Shown here piece by piece: positions 26,269 to 35,035 of a DNA stretch of 64,000 nucleotides (within the stretch, counting starts at the first letter, position 1; every line of letters begins with the position of its first letter). A program made the position numbers and the translations under genes. The DNA comes from Acidimicrobiaceae bacterium (GTDB lineage Bacteria; Actinomycetota; Acidimicrobiia; Acidimicrobiales; Aldehydirespiratoraceae): positions 1 through 64,000 of the forward strand of contig JAPPMP010000028.1 in assembly GCA_028819005.1 (NCBI GenBank). Reading direction: 5' to 3'. Under the pieces are notes generated by a model. It was not told where the DNA came from. It worked only from the letters and a program-made list of their open reading frames with translations, and made no database searches.

Positions 26269-27479
26269 CCGCCCGAATAGACCTCGGCCGACAACGCTCC
26301 GAGCTCCCCAAGCAGGTCGAAGTCCGAAGCGACCGCTTCGAAAGCGCCGTCGAGCAGCGCTTGTGCTTCAGCCGGCGGGTCGCACAACAGTGCCCCGTTG
26401 ATGCTTGGGTCTGTCGGGAACTGATGCTTGGTGCCTTCGGCAAGGTCGCCGTCAACGATATAGCGGAGCGCCAGTGAGGCGTAGACGCCGCCGTCAAAGA
26501 CGATGCTGCCGGTCCAGTTGATGCCGTCGTCCCGCTCACAGATGTCGGCCGGTCCTGCGGCGAACACAGCCACACCCTCATCGGTGGCGAGTTGGCCGAC
26601 AGCCTCGAGCGCTCCGCCCAGGTAGGCATAAGCGAGCGTGGCTCCATTGGCGATGGCGTTGGTCAGCGCGGCAGTGGCGTTGGCGGAGTTGTCGAAGTCG
26701 AACTGGTAGTCGCCGGTGCTCACGTATTCCATGGTGAAACTGGGATCGACGGACTCAAGTCCGAGAACGGTGGAGAGATATGCCTCACGTTCAAAGTTGA
26801 TGTCGCAGCATCCGAGGAACACAGCTTTGTCAGCGCCTTGGGCCTGGAGTATGCCGCCCATCGCCACCCCTGCTGTGTAATGGATTGCGGCACCCCAGTC
26901 GACTGACTGAACCAGGCCCGGCAAATCCGGGATTGAGGCCCCGCAGTTGCAGTACCAGAAGATTTCGGGATACCGCTCGGTCAGGTCGGGCAGCGGCTCG
27001 GCAATCTCAGAGGCGCCCACCATCAAGATGTCGACGCCTTGTTGCGCCAAGTCTGAGATGGCCTGCGCTGCGTCGGCAGCACCGATCTTGTCGGACACGA
27101 TCGGAGGCGAGAAATTGTTCTCGGCTGAGAATTGTTCGACGAAGTTGATCAGCGACTGGTAGTAGCCGTTGTCGTCGCGGGGACCCGCGGCCGCGACGCC
27201 GATAGTGACGGTGCCGTCGCCGTTGCTGTCGAAGGTCTCAACGAGAGCGTCTGTCTCCATGGGTTCGGGTTCGTCCTCGGGCATGTCCTCAGGCTCGTCC
27301 TCGGGCATGTCATCGGGTTCGTCCTCAGGCATGTCGTCAGCGGTCTGCGACGCCTCCGTTGTCGGCGCCGCTTCTGGCTCATCGTCGCCATCGTCGTCTC
27401 CGCAGGCAGCGGCGATGAGCGTGAACGCGAGCAGCAACGTCAACAGTCGCAGTGGTTTTTTCAGCAGTTGTTTGGGCAT
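26265..27479 (-). CDS. BMP-family substrate-binding lipoprotein of an ABC importer
   Basis: A 404-residue basic-membrane-protein (PnrA/Med-like) binding lipoprotein. AAGGAGGGGAG just before ATG 27479 fixes the start. The signal peptide ends TLIAAAC with the lipid cysteine at 26. An acidic linker follows with a repeated MPEDEP unit (about residues 50-75). The binding domain holds TVTIGVAAAGPRDDNGYYQSL, DILMVGASEIAEPL and a Cys-rich patch (WYCNCGAS, FLGCCD) that is unusual. It sits outside the membrane, tethered, and delivers ligand to the two permeases. It ends in a GTGA overlap with the ATPase frame. The open frame upstream to 28175 belongs to another frame of the Rieske gene. Confidence 0.87.
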   Translation of the reverse strand: MPKQLLKKPLRLLTLLLAFTLIAAACGDDDGDDEPEAAPTTEASQTADDMPEDEPDDMPEDEPEDMPEDEPEPMETDALVETFDSNGDGTVTIGVAAAGPRDDNGYYQSLINFVEQFSAENNFSPPIVSDKIGAADAAQAISDLAQQGVDILMVGASEIAEPLPDLTERYPEIFWYCNCGASIPDLPGLVQSVDWGAAIHYTAGVAMGGILQAQGADKAVFLGCCDINFEREAYLSTVLGLESVDPSFTMEYVSTGDYQFDFDNSANATAALTNAIANGATLAYAYLGGALEAVGQLATDEGVAVFAAGPADICERDDGINWTGSIVFDGGVYASLALRYIVDGDLAEGTKHQFPTDPSINGALLCDPPAEAQALLDGAFEAVASDFDLLGELGALSAEVYSGG

Positions 27480-27500
27480 TGGGCTCCCCTCCTTATTTTC

Positions 27501-27525
27501 TGTACTTTTTGTGTTATTCAGTACA
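27501..27525. promoter_or_regulatory. inverted repeat upstream of the BMP lipoprotein gene
   Basis: Perfect 6-bp arms TGTACT (27501-27506) and AGTACA (27520-27525) flank a 13-base AT-rich centre in the 80-bp gap between the Rieske and lipoprotein genes. This is the only sizeable gap inside the operon, so it may be an internal operator or promoter site for the importer genes. Confidence 0.45.
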
Positions 27526-27559
27526 CTGGTTGTCGGGATCTGTGGGTGGATTCGGCGGT

Positions 27560-28726
27560 CTATTGATCGGGCCAGGCTTTGCGATAACGCTGGACCAGCC
27601 AGCGGTTGAATTGGATGTGGCTTTCCTCTTGCCACGAGTAGCGGCCTCGTGGAGCGAAACGCGAACGCAGGCCTCGCTGGACCTTGGTGGTGGCGTCCTG
27701 GTCCTGTGCAACGAACACTTGCACGCCCGCGTCCGAAAGCGCCATTTTGTGTTCGAACAACGGGTCCTGCAGCGCTGAGGGATGGAAGATGTAGCCGATC
27801 TCCACGTCGATGGACTCTGGGCCCTTGGGACGGACCAGAAAGAAGAAGCACTGATCCGGAGCGGTGCCGAAACACAATGTGGGCGGGATCAGAGCGAAAG
27901 TCGATCGGGTGCGTTCCTCTTCGGTCAGTTCGGGGAAGACGTCCATGATGACCCGATGGGTGGCATTGAAACCGCCGTCGATATGGGTGTATCCGGCTGT
28001 GCGGAAAATGACGTTGGAGTCGTCGGACCACGGCACAGGAAAGCCCGACATGCTCGACGGGCAGAAATCCTGCACGAATTGGTGAAGCCTGTTGGCGTGG
28101 TAACCGTCGTTGAAGTTCTCGAACATGACCTTCCAGTTCCAGGGCATGTCTTGGAGGGTGAAGGTGCCGGGACATACCGCGTTGGCGAGGTCGTAGTTCT
28201 CAAGGAACGGCTCGTAGCGGCTGAGGGTGGGTCCGAGAGGCGCGGCGTCCGGGTCGAAGTTCACGAAGACGAACCCCAGCCATTCCTCAACCTTGAGCTG
28301 GGGCAAACCGCATTCGGACTTGTCGAAGTCCTCGGTGCGCTCCATTGCCGGGGCGCCCAACAGGCGTCCGTCGAGGCCGTAGTTCCAGTGGTGGTAGGGG
28401 CATTTGAAAGTTGTGCTGTTGCCCTCGCCTTCACATACCTGCATGGCCCGGTGCTGGCACACCGCCGACATCGCCCTGACCGTCCCCTGCTTGTCGCGGG
28501 CGATGATCAGCGGTTCATCGACGAGGTTGACGGTGAACCAATCCCCCACATCGGCGATTCGCTCGGCTCGGCCGACGCACAGCCATTCCCTCATGTACAG
28601 CGCTTCAGTTTCAAACGAGAGGAACTCGTCGGACGTATAGATCTCGGGCGGCAGGGTCACCGCCTGCGACACATCGTCGGTTGAAGCGTCGAGCCGCGAG
28701 AGTAGATCGCTGTTCAACACGCTCAT
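27560..28726 (-). CDS. Rieske non-heme iron oxygenase, alpha subunit
   Basis: A 388-residue oxygenase. The Rieske [2Fe-2S] ligands are Cys90, His92, Cys109 and His112 (CQHRAMQVC, then KCPYHHW). The mononuclear-iron site is in FNDGYHANRLHQF. The length and both sites match ring-hydroxylating dioxygenase alpha subunits or Rieske demethylases. No beta subunit or reductase gene lies nearby, so electrons must come from elsewhere. ATG 28726 overlaps the stop of the AMP-ligase gene (ATGA). Inside the catabolic run it probably hydroxylates or demethylates the imported compound. Confidence 0.88.
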   Translation of the reverse strand: MSVLNSDLLSRLDASTDDVSQAVTLPPEIYTSDEFLSFETEALYMREWLCVGRAERIADVGDWFTVNLVDEPLIIARDKQGTVRAMSAVCQHRAMQVCEGEGNSTTFKCPYHHWNYGLDGRLLGAPAMERTEDFDKSECGLPQLKVEEWLGFVFVNFDPDAAPLGPTLSRYEPFLENYDLANAVCPGTFTLQDMPWNWKVMFENFNDGYHANRLHQFVQDFCPSSMSGFPVPWSDDSNVIFRTAGYTHIDGGFNATHRVIMDVFPELTEEERTRSTFALIPPTLCFGTAPDQCFFFLVRPKGPESIDVEIGYIFHPSALQDPLFEHKMALSDAGVQVFVAQDQDATTKVQRGLRSRFAPRGRYSWQEESHIQFNRWLVQRYRKAWPDQ

Positions 28727-30303
28727 GAGTCACCAACTCCTTGTTTCAACATGAATTTTCGTATTTTCCCCACGCTGGTGCGAGGGAGTTCTGAAAGCAA
28801 GGTGATTCGGCGGGGTTGCTTGTGCTTGGAGAGGCGAAGGTCGCACCATTGCATCAGGTCTTCGGCGCCAGGGGGGTTCGCAGCGTCGACAGGCACGACG
28901 AATGCCGTCGGCACTTCCTCCCGGATCGGGTCGGGCTCGCCGATCACCGATGCTTCCAGGACCAGAGGGTGCGCGCACAGCACCGTTTCGATCTCGACGG
29001 TCGACACGTTCTCGCCTGAGACCTTGAGCACGTCTGAGCGCCGGCCGTCGAAGAAGAATCGGCCATCGGTATCACGCCATGCCCGGTCGCCGGTGCGGAA
29101 CCACTCGCCGCGATAGTTGGCGGCAGTAGTCGCAGGGTCCTTGAAGTAGCCATCGAAGATGGTGACCCCGGGTGTTCCTCTGACCACGACTTCGCCTAGT
29201 TCGTCGGCAGCGCAGCGCTCCCCGTCGGGGTCGTGGATATCGACCTCGCATCCGGCGGTGACGAAACCCATCGAGTCGGGCCGTGGGTCGGCTGCTTCGT
29301 CGGTGAGCACTGCGGGGATGGTTTCGGTCATGCCGTACAGCTGGCGGGGGAGGCAGCCGAACCAGTCGCAGATCGTCCGGTACTGCTCCTCTGCCAGGTT
29401 CTGTGCGAACCAGCAATGCCTCAGCCTCAGCCCTTGGACCGGTCCGCCGCGCGCCAGGATCATCCGCAGCGGCGCTGCGAAAAGGCTGGCGCAGGTGGCT
29501 TGATGTCGTGCTGCTTGAGGCAGGAATCCGCTCGCTGAGAAGGTGTGCATCAACGCAACCGACGCTCCCGTCCAGATTGCCGAGGCGAACGAGTAGTACT
29601 GGGCGTTGGCGTGGAACAACGGCAGCACAACGAGTTGGCGGTCTTCGGGGCCGAGATCGGCCGCTTGCGCCATGATCTTTCCGGCGAAGGCGTAGTTGGC
29701 TTGGGTGACGGACACTCCTTTGGGGCGTCCTGTGGTCCCGCTGGTGAACATCACCGCGGCGAGGTCGGTCGGTCCGGGTGTGGCCCAGGCGGTGAACTCG
29801 GTTTCGGCGAACGGCTCGAAGGCAGCGTCGGTTTCGTCGATCTCGATGACGGTCATCGCTTCAGGCGGCGCCGATCCGGCCAGCACCGCGGGGACTGAAG
29901 CCACGGCGGCCGCGTTGGCCACCCCCGCGCGGTATTGGGCACTCCGACTCGTCGAGCAGAAACCGACGGTCGGGGCGGTGCGCTCGATCTGCTCGGCGAA
30001 TTCGGGTTCTCTGCCCATCGGATCCGCGGGCACGATCCAGGCGCCGAGCCGGTTGGCTGCGAGCCACACCGCCACAAAGGTCGGGCAGTTGGCCAGTGCC
30101 AGATGAACACAGTCGCCGGCGCCGACGCCCTCGGCTTTGAGCCGGGCCGCGACTCGTTGGACCTGCGAATCGAAGGCTTGGTAGGTCCACTGCGTGACCT
30201 CGCCGCGCTGATTCTCAAAGATCAGGAACGTCTCGTCGGCGTGGGCGCTCACCGCGCGCTCCCAAACGGACGAGAACGTCGGAGCCGGGTCGGCCTCAGG
30301 CAT
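28723..30303 (-). CDS. AMP-dependent acyl-CoA synthetase/ligase (ANL family)
   Basis: A 526-residue adenylate-forming enzyme. The P-loop-like A3 motif is VMFTSGTTGRPKGVSV; the A5 region QLYGMTETIPAVLTD and the A7/A8 region FRTGDRAWRDTDGRFFFDGRRSD follow, and the C-terminal lysine lies in RTSVGKIRKFM. It activates a carboxylic acid with ATP and transfers it to CoA. ATG 30303 overlaps the HyuB stop by 8 bp; the open frame further up (to 30447) runs over HyuB coding and is rejected. Homologues include crotonobetaine/carnitine-CoA ligases (CaiC), but the substrate here is unknown. Confidence 0.86.
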   Translation of the reverse strand: MPEADPAPTFSSVWERAVSAHADETFLIFENQRGEVTQWTYQAFDSQVQRVAARLKAEGVGAGDCVHLALANCPTFVAVWLAANRLGAWIVPADPMGREPEFAEQIERTAPTVGFCSTSRSAQYRAGVANAAAVASVPAVLAGSAPPEAMTVIEIDETDAAFEPFAETEFTAWATPGPTDLAAVMFTSGTTGRPKGVSVTQANYAFAGKIMAQAADLGPEDRQLVVLPLFHANAQYYSFASAIWTGASVALMHTFSASGFLPQAARHQATCASLFAAPLRMILARGGPVQGLRLRHCWFAQNLAEEQYRTICDWFGCLPRQLYGMTETIPAVLTDEAADPRPDSMGFVTAGCEVDIHDPDGERCAADELGEVVVRGTPGVTIFDGYFKDPATTAANYRGEWFRTGDRAWRDTDGRFFFDGRRSDVLKVSGENVSTVEIETVLCAHPLVLEASVIGEPDPIREEVPTAFVVPVDAANPPGAEDLMQWCDLRLSKHKQPRRITLLSELPRTSVGKIRKFMLKQGVGDS

Positions 30304-31882
30304 CGTCGGGAGCTCCGTAGCCTCCCCCGCCGGGGAGTTCGAGCCGGATGACGTCGCTGCCGTCGAGGGTGATCCGGGCCTGCGTCTGCACGGGTTCGCC
30401 GTTGACTTTGAAACTGCCGGCAGCACCTGGTTCGCCGCCGAACACACCGAGGGGAGGGTCCGCCAACCGGCTGGTCACAGCGTTGAGCTGCCAGGGCTTC
30501 TCGGTGTCGACGCTGAACTCGATCGTTTGGCCGAGCCCCCCGGTCTGCGCGCCCCTGCCGCCGGAGCCGTCCCGCAGAGACTTCTCCCGGAACCTGATCG
30601 GAGCCGAGGCTTCCACCACTTCGATCGGCACCGCCGAGACTCCAGTGGGGTAGGAGCAGGCATTGAGGCCGGGTTTGGTGGCGCGAGCCCCCACACCGCC
30701 CGCGTAGGTGAACATCGCAGTGATGAAGGGGCTGCCGTCGGGGTGGTTGCCGTTGACCTGAATGGTCCAGACCGCGCCGGACCCCTCGGCCATTGCTGCT
30801 TCGGGCCGGACCTGGGCGAGTGCTTTGAGCAGCGCGTTGGGCAAGAACATGCCGACCACGTGTCGGGCGGTGCCGGGCTGCGGGGTCACCGCGTTGACGA
30901 TCGAGCCCTCGGGGGCTCTGACTTTGATCGGCGCGAGGCTGCCGTGATTGTTGGGAATGTCTGGGTTGAGAACCGACCGGACGGTGAAGGTGGTGTAGGC
31001 GTGGGTGTAGTTCATCACCACGTTGATTCCCCACGGCGATGCTTCTGAGCTGCCCTCATAGTCGACGATGATCTCGCCCTCGTCAGGATCGACTTCCAGG
31101 GAGCACACAATGTTGATGCGGCTGCTGTCGGCTAGATCGAGCACCGCGTCAGCGTTGCAGGTTCCGGCTGGGAGCGCCCGAATGCTCGCCCGGGTGGCCT
31201 GTTCGGAGCGGTTGATGATCTCGTCTGCCAACGCTTCGATGTCGTCGAGTCCGTGGGTCTCGCAGAGCGCCGACAGCCTCTGTGCCCCCACCTCTCCGGA
31301 GGCCGTCTGCGCGTGCAGATCACCGGCCATGTGGTCGGGTTGGCGGACGTTGGAGAGGATGAACTTCCATACGTCGGGGTTGCGCTGCCCGCCCTTCATC
31401 AGCTTGCAGATGGGGATCCAGAGACCTTCCTCGAACACGTCCCGGCCGCCGGCTCCGATCCCGTAGCCCCCCACATCGGTGTGATGAATGGTCGAGCCGA
31501 AAAGCGCGATGATCCGCCCGTTGCGCCAGGCGGGCACGAGCACGGTCACATCGAGCAACTGACCGGCGGTTTTGTACGGGTCGTTGGTGATGAGCACATC
31601 GCCGGGTTGGATCTGATCGAGCGGGTACTCATCGAGCATCTTGGAAGCGCCGATGGCGAGCGAGTTGATATGACCAGGCGTGCCGGTCACCGCCTGGGCG
31701 ACCATGCGCCCGCGGCGGTCGAAGACCGCGTTCGCCAGGTCGCCGGCTTCGCGCACGATCGGCGAGAATGCCGATCGTTGAAGTGCCCGAGCCTGTTCGT
31801 TCACCGTCGATATCAGCGATTGCCAGAGAATCTCGAGCTCGATGGGGTCGAAGGTTGCTTGTGGCGTGTCGACAGCGGTCAT
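30296..31882 (-). CDS. HyuB-type subunit (hydantoinase B / oxoprolinase family)
   Basis: A 528-residue protein of the hydantoinase-B/oxoprolinase family. It begins MTAVDTPQATFDPIELEILW and carries the family segments REAGDLANAVFDRRGRMVAQ, PGDVLITNDPY and HHTDVGGYGIGAGGRD. ATG 31882 overlaps the HyuA stop (ATGA), which fixes the start. HyuA and HyuB together use ATP to open cyclic amides (N-methylhydantoin, 5-oxoproline) or carboxylate ketones (acetone/acetophenone carboxylase branch). Which reaction applies cannot be decided here. It is part of the minus-strand catabolic run. Confidence 0.86.
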   Translation of the reverse strand: MTAVDTPQATFDPIELEILWQSLISTVNEQARALQRSAFSPIVREAGDLANAVFDRRGRMVAQAVTGTPGHINSLAIGASKMLDEYPLDQIQPGDVLITNDPYKTAGQLLDVTVLVPAWRNGRIIALFGSTIHHTDVGGYGIGAGGRDVFEEGLWIPICKLMKGGQRNPDVWKFILSNVRQPDHMAGDLHAQTASGEVGAQRLSALCETHGLDDIEALADEIINRSEQATRASIRALPAGTCNADAVLDLADSSRINIVCSLEVDPDEGEIIVDYEGSSEASPWGINVVMNYTHAYTTFTVRSVLNPDIPNNHGSLAPIKVRAPEGSIVNAVTPQPGTARHVVGMFLPNALLKALAQVRPEAAMAEGSGAVWTIQVNGNHPDGSPFITAMFTYAGGVGARATKPGLNACSYPTGVSAVPIEVVEASAPIRFREKSLRDGSGGRGAQTGGLGQTIEFSVDTEKPWQLNAVTSRLADPPLGVFGGEPGAAGSFKVNGEPVQTQARITLDGSDVIRLELPGGGGYGAPDDA

Positions 31883-34062
31883 GGCTGCATCCTCGTTGCT
31901 ATCAGGCTTCGGTCCGGGGCGACCTCGACGGACCATCCAGGGCGGATGACCGAGGTGGTTTCACGTTCTTCGACCACCGCCGGGCCGTTGAACCCGGCTC
32001 CGACCGCTAGTTCACTGCGGTCGTACACCGGAGTGTCGACCGCGGCGACCCCGCGCCCGAACACGACCGGCCTGCTGCGATTCGGCACCGGCGCAGCTTC
32101 CGCGGCTCCGGTTACGCCCGGCGAAGACAACGCGCCCGGCGTTGGTTCCACCGCAGCTTCCGCGGCTCCGGCTGCGCCCGGCGCAAGCAACGCGCCCGGT
32201 GTCGACCCCGCACCCGCTTCCGCGGCTCCGGCCACGCCCGGCGCAAGCGCCGACAATCGCCAGGTGATCGCCTCCACTTCCACGTCGGGGATGGTCATTC
32301 CGTAGATTCGGCGATATTCGGCTTCGAACGCCTCGACCACTTGGGCTTGATCGGCCGGCCACGATGAGCCTTCACCGACCCAAACGGTGATCTCGTTGCC
32401 CTGGCCGGCGTAGCGCGCGTCAACTCCATATCTGTACACGACCGCGTCGCCGGGTACACCCGCAGCGCGGAGAACTCGGCGCCCCTCGCCGCGGAGCTCG
32501 TCGAGCAGATGCTCTCGTTCCGCGGAATCCACCGACTTGATCAAGCGGGGCATTGAGCGGGCGAGGTCGATCCGCACCGGCGACACCAGCGTCCCGAAAG
32601 CCGAGAGAACGCTGGCGTTGACAGGGAATATCACTTTATCGGACTCGAGCAGTTCGGCTACAGCACAGGCATGGACCGGCCCCGCGCCGCCGAAGGCGAT
32701 GATGGGGATCCCGCGAAGGTCCATGCCCATCTCAACACCGTGCATCGATGCGGCTGCGGCCATGTTCTGGTTCACAACGTCATGGATCCCGGCCGCTGTG
32801 TCGATCATGCTGAGCGTCAGTTCTTCGGCCACGGTTCTGGTGGCCGTGTCGGCCAGCGATGCGTCGAGGGGCATGTCACCGCCGAGGAAGGCGCCGGGAT
32901 CGAGCAGGCCGAGGATCACGTCGGCGTCGGTCACTGCCGGGACCGCCCCGCCTTGGGCGTAGCTTGCGGGTCCGGGATCAGCCCCGGCCGACTCGGGACC
33001 GACCTTCAACAAGCCGAACTGATCCACGCGAGCCAGGCTGCCGCCTCCGGCCCCGATCTCGACGAGGTCCACCGACGGAACCGACACGGGATAGCCGGAT
33101 CCCTTCTTGAAACGGTAGGCGCGGGCCACCTCGAAAGTGTTGGTCAGCTCAGGCTCACCGTGTTCGATGAGGCAGGCCTTTGCGGTCGTGCCGCCCATGT
33201 CGAAGCACAACAGCCGTTCGACGCCGAGCCGTTTGGCGAACCAGCCTCCTGCGAGCGCACCTGCCGCAGGGCCGGATTCGACTAGGCGGATGGGGCCTCG
33301 GGCCGCGTCGCCGGCCGACACGACGCCGCCGTTGGACAGCATCATCAGCACTGATCCCCCGAAACCCTCGTCCGACAGCCACTTCTGGAGCTCATCGAGG
33401 TACGGGCCGATGACCGGCATGGTGGCTGCGTTGCAGGCGGTGGTGGTCATCCGCGGGTATTCGCGGATCTGTGGAGAGATCTCCGCGGAGATGCAGACGG
33501 GAATGCCCAAGGTTTGGCGCAGGTGGGAGGCCACTCTCTGTTCGTTGGCTGCGTTGACGTAGGAGTTGAGCAGGCAGACAGCAGCCGACTCGACCTCGGC
33601 ATCGCGCAACTGCCGGGTCAACTCTTCGAGGTCTTCTGTGCTCGGCTCGGTGGCGATGCTGCCGTCGGCGATCGTCCGCTCGTTCAGCTCGAAGGTCAGC
33701 TCGCGGGGGATGGGCGGCGGCGGGAACTCGATCTGCAGGTCGTACATGTCGTAGCGGTGTTCATCGCGTATGAGCAGCGTGTCACCGAAGCCCTGCGTGG
33801 TCACGAGCGCGGCTCGCCCGGTTTTGCCTTCGATCAGGGCGTTGGTGATGAGCGTGGTCGCGTGGACGATGGGCGCGGTGATGTCCTGGGGTCTCACGTC
33901 GGCCCGGTCGAGCAGCTGGGTGAGCCCGGTGCGCACTCCTTCGAGTGGCGCAGCAGGGGTGGTGAGTGTCTTGTCGACGACGATCCTGCCGGTCTGCGCG
34001 TCCAGCAGCACGACGTCGGTGAACGTCCCGCCTATGTCGACCGCGAGCCTCCAATCTGCCAT
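31879..34062 (-). CDS. HyuA-type subunit (hydantoinase A / oxoprolinase family) carrying a repeat insertion
   Basis: A 727-residue HyuA-type ATPase subunit. The start MADWRLAVDIGGTFTDVVLL is the sugar-kinase-like phosphate loop of the family. GGTTAKACLIEHGE and FGGAGPVHACAVAE are further hallmarks. ATG 34062 overlaps the cupin stop (ATGA). Near residues 605-655, between the core and the C-terminal segment, lies an Ala/Gly/Pro-rich stretch. It is made of 20-residue repeats (APGVAGAAEAG and variants) from a 60-bp tandem DNA repeat, which is not part of the family. It may be a flexible linker tolerated by the enzyme. Partner of HyuB directly downstream. Confidence 0.86.
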   Translation of the reverse strand: MADWRLAVDIGGTFTDVVLLDAQTGRIVVDKTLTTPAAPLEGVRTGLTQLLDRADVRPQDITAPIVHATTLITNALIEGKTGRAALVTTQGFGDTLLIRDEHRYDMYDLQIEFPPPPIPRELTFELNERTIADGSIATEPSTEDLEELTRQLRDAEVESAAVCLLNSYVNAANEQRVASHLRQTLGIPVCISAEISPQIREYPRMTTTACNAATMPVIGPYLDELQKWLSDEGFGGSVLMMLSNGGVVSAGDAARGPIRLVESGPAAGALAGGWFAKRLGVERLLCFDMGGTTAKACLIEHGEPELTNTFEVARAYRFKKGSGYPVSVPSVDLVEIGAGGGSLARVDQFGLLKVGPESAGADPGPASYAQGGAVPAVTDADVILGLLDPGAFLGGDMPLDASLADTATRTVAEELTLSMIDTAAGIHDVVNQNMAAAASMHGVEMGMDLRGIPIIAFGGAGPVHACAVAELLESDKVIFPVNASVLSAFGTLVSPVRIDLARSMPRLIKSVDSAEREHLLDELRGEGRRVLRAAGVPGDAVVYRYGVDARYAGQGNEITVWVGEGSSWPADQAQVVEAFEAEYRRIYGMTIPDVEVEAITWRLSALAPGVAGAAEAGAGSTPGALLAPGAAGAAEAAVEPTPGALSSPGVTGAAEAAPVPNRSRPVVFGRGVAAVDTPVYDRSELAVGAGFNGPAVVEERETTSVIRPGWSVEVAPDRSLIATRMQP
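32095..32254 (-). repeat. 60-bp tandem repeat (about 2.6 copies) inside the hyuA-like gene
   Basis: Copies start at 32095, 32155 and 32215 with exact 60-bp period; the core GCTTCCGCGGCTCCGG is identical in each. The period is a multiple of three, so the reading frame is kept (20 residues per copy). A further partial copy, also in frame, lies at about 34503-34532 in the VOC gene. Confidence 0.9.
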
Positions 34063-34454
34063 CAGCCGGCTGCCAGATCGTCGCGTGGGGGGCTGAACAC
34101 GTCGAGGATCCAGCATTCGTCGTATTCGTCGTCGCCCACGAAGATGCTGTCGCCGTGCCACACGCCCGGTGCTGCCAGATACGCCTGGTTGGCGCTTAGA
34201 ACTTCCCGTTTCGATGAATTGTCGGTCTCGTCACCGTCGAAGATCCGGAAGTCGAGCGACCCTCGCACGATGATCCCGAGTTGTTCGTTGTCATCGTGTT
34301 TGTGCAGGTACGAACCGGTCGCCCCGCCCTTGATGCGCCAGAAGCAGAGCTGCAGGTTCTCTCCTGTGATCACCCGCCGCCTGAACCCCGGCCGGTCGGT
34401 CTCGCTGAACTCGTCCTCTTCGAAGAAGTGGCAGTAGTGGTTGGAGACGTTCAC
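34062..34454 (-). CDS. cupin-domain protein
   Basis: A 130-residue single-domain cupin. Metal-ligand elements are visible: GSYLHKHDDNEQLGIIVRG (two His and a Glu/Gln-type position) in the first cupin motif and PGVWHGDSIF with a His in the second. It begins with an ATG at 34454 that overlaps the VOC stop and ends in a 4-bp overlap with the HyuA start. In this operon it may be a small dioxygenase, isomerase or ligand sensor for the catabolic route. Confidence 0.8.
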   Translation of the reverse strand: MNVSNHYCHFFEEDEFSETDRPGFRRRVITGENLQLCFWRIKGGATGSYLHKHDDNEQLGIIVRGSLDFRIFDGDETDNSSKREVLSANQAYLAAPGVWHGDSIFVGDDEYDECWILDVFSPPRDDLAAG

Positions 34455-35017
34455 GCTGTCTCTTTCGTGTTCTCGCTTGCGACGCTGTCTCTTCCGCTCT
34501 CAGATTCCGCGGCTCCGGCTGCGCCCGGCGACGGCAACGTGGCCGTCAGGTCGGCAAACCGTTTCATGTCTGCGGCCAGATCCAAGGGTCGGATGATCGC
34601 TTCGTGCTCGTCCTCACCCCATTGGTCGGGGGGTACGAGCCACATCACCTCGAACTCGAGTCCGTCGGGGTCCTTGCAGTACAGGCTCTTGTTGACGCCG
34701 TGATCTGAGGCGCCGACGAGGACGCCGGCAGCCCGCAGCCGCTGTTCCATCTCGACCAGCTCGGCAAGCGTCGCGACTTCCCAGGCGATGTGGTACATCC
34801 CGACCGTTTGCCGTCCGGCCTGCGATGCGCCTGAGTGCTCGCCGATCGCAAAGAAGGCGATGTCGTGGTGGTTTTCGGAGCCGGGCGCGCGCATGAACGA
34901 GTATTGCCCGACTGCGTTGATTACGGTGCTGAACCCGAGCACGTCTTCGTAGAAGCTTCGGTGCCGTTCCGAATCACGCACGTAGAGCACGGCGTGGTTC
35001 ATGCCGCTAATCATCAA
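34451..35017 (-). CDS. VOC-family extradiol-dioxygenase-like / glyoxalase-like protein
   Basis: A 188-residue vicinal-oxygen-chelate protein. The first module has MNHAVLYVRDSERHRSFYEDVLGF and the second VGMYHIAWEVATLAELVEMEQRL, ending with YCKDPDGLEFEVMWLVPP. His, His and Glu positions fit the VOC metal triad. Its last 35 residues, from TLPSPGAAGAAES on, lie outside the fold and come from a partial copy of the repeat found in the hyuA gene. It starts 18 bp after the Rieske gene and overlaps the cupin gene by 4 bp. Ring cleavage or an epimerase-type step is possible. Confidence 0.8.
   Translation of the reverse strand: MMISGMNHAVLYVRDSERHRSFYEDVLGFSTVINAVGQYSFMRAPGSENHHDIAFFAIGEHSGASQAGRQTVGMYHIAWEVATLAELVEMEQRLRAAGVLVGASDHGVNKSLYCKDPDGLEFEVMWLVPPDQWGEDEHEAIIRPLDLAADMKRFADLTATLPSPGAAGAAESESGRDSVASENTKETA
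34503..34532 (-). repeat. dispersed partial copy of the hyuA 60-bp repeat
   Basis: ATTCCGCGGCTCCGGCTGCG followed by CCCGGCG matches the core of the tandem units at 32095-32254 and encodes the same SPGAAGAAE peptide, at the C-terminus of the VOC gene two genes upstream. Confidence 0.75.
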
Positions 35018-35035
35018 GGCTCCTGTTGTTTGTGT

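Noticed and set aside
27480..28175. N-terminal extension of the BMP lipoprotein frame over the Rieske gene
   Set aside because: Same strand but different frame from the Rieske oxygenase; the true start has a strong Shine-Dalgarno and signal peptide at 27479.
31253..32305. A 350-residue plus-strand frame opposite HyuA/HyuB
   Set aside because: Antisense shadow; its Ala/Pro-rich end is the complement of the 60-bp repeat.
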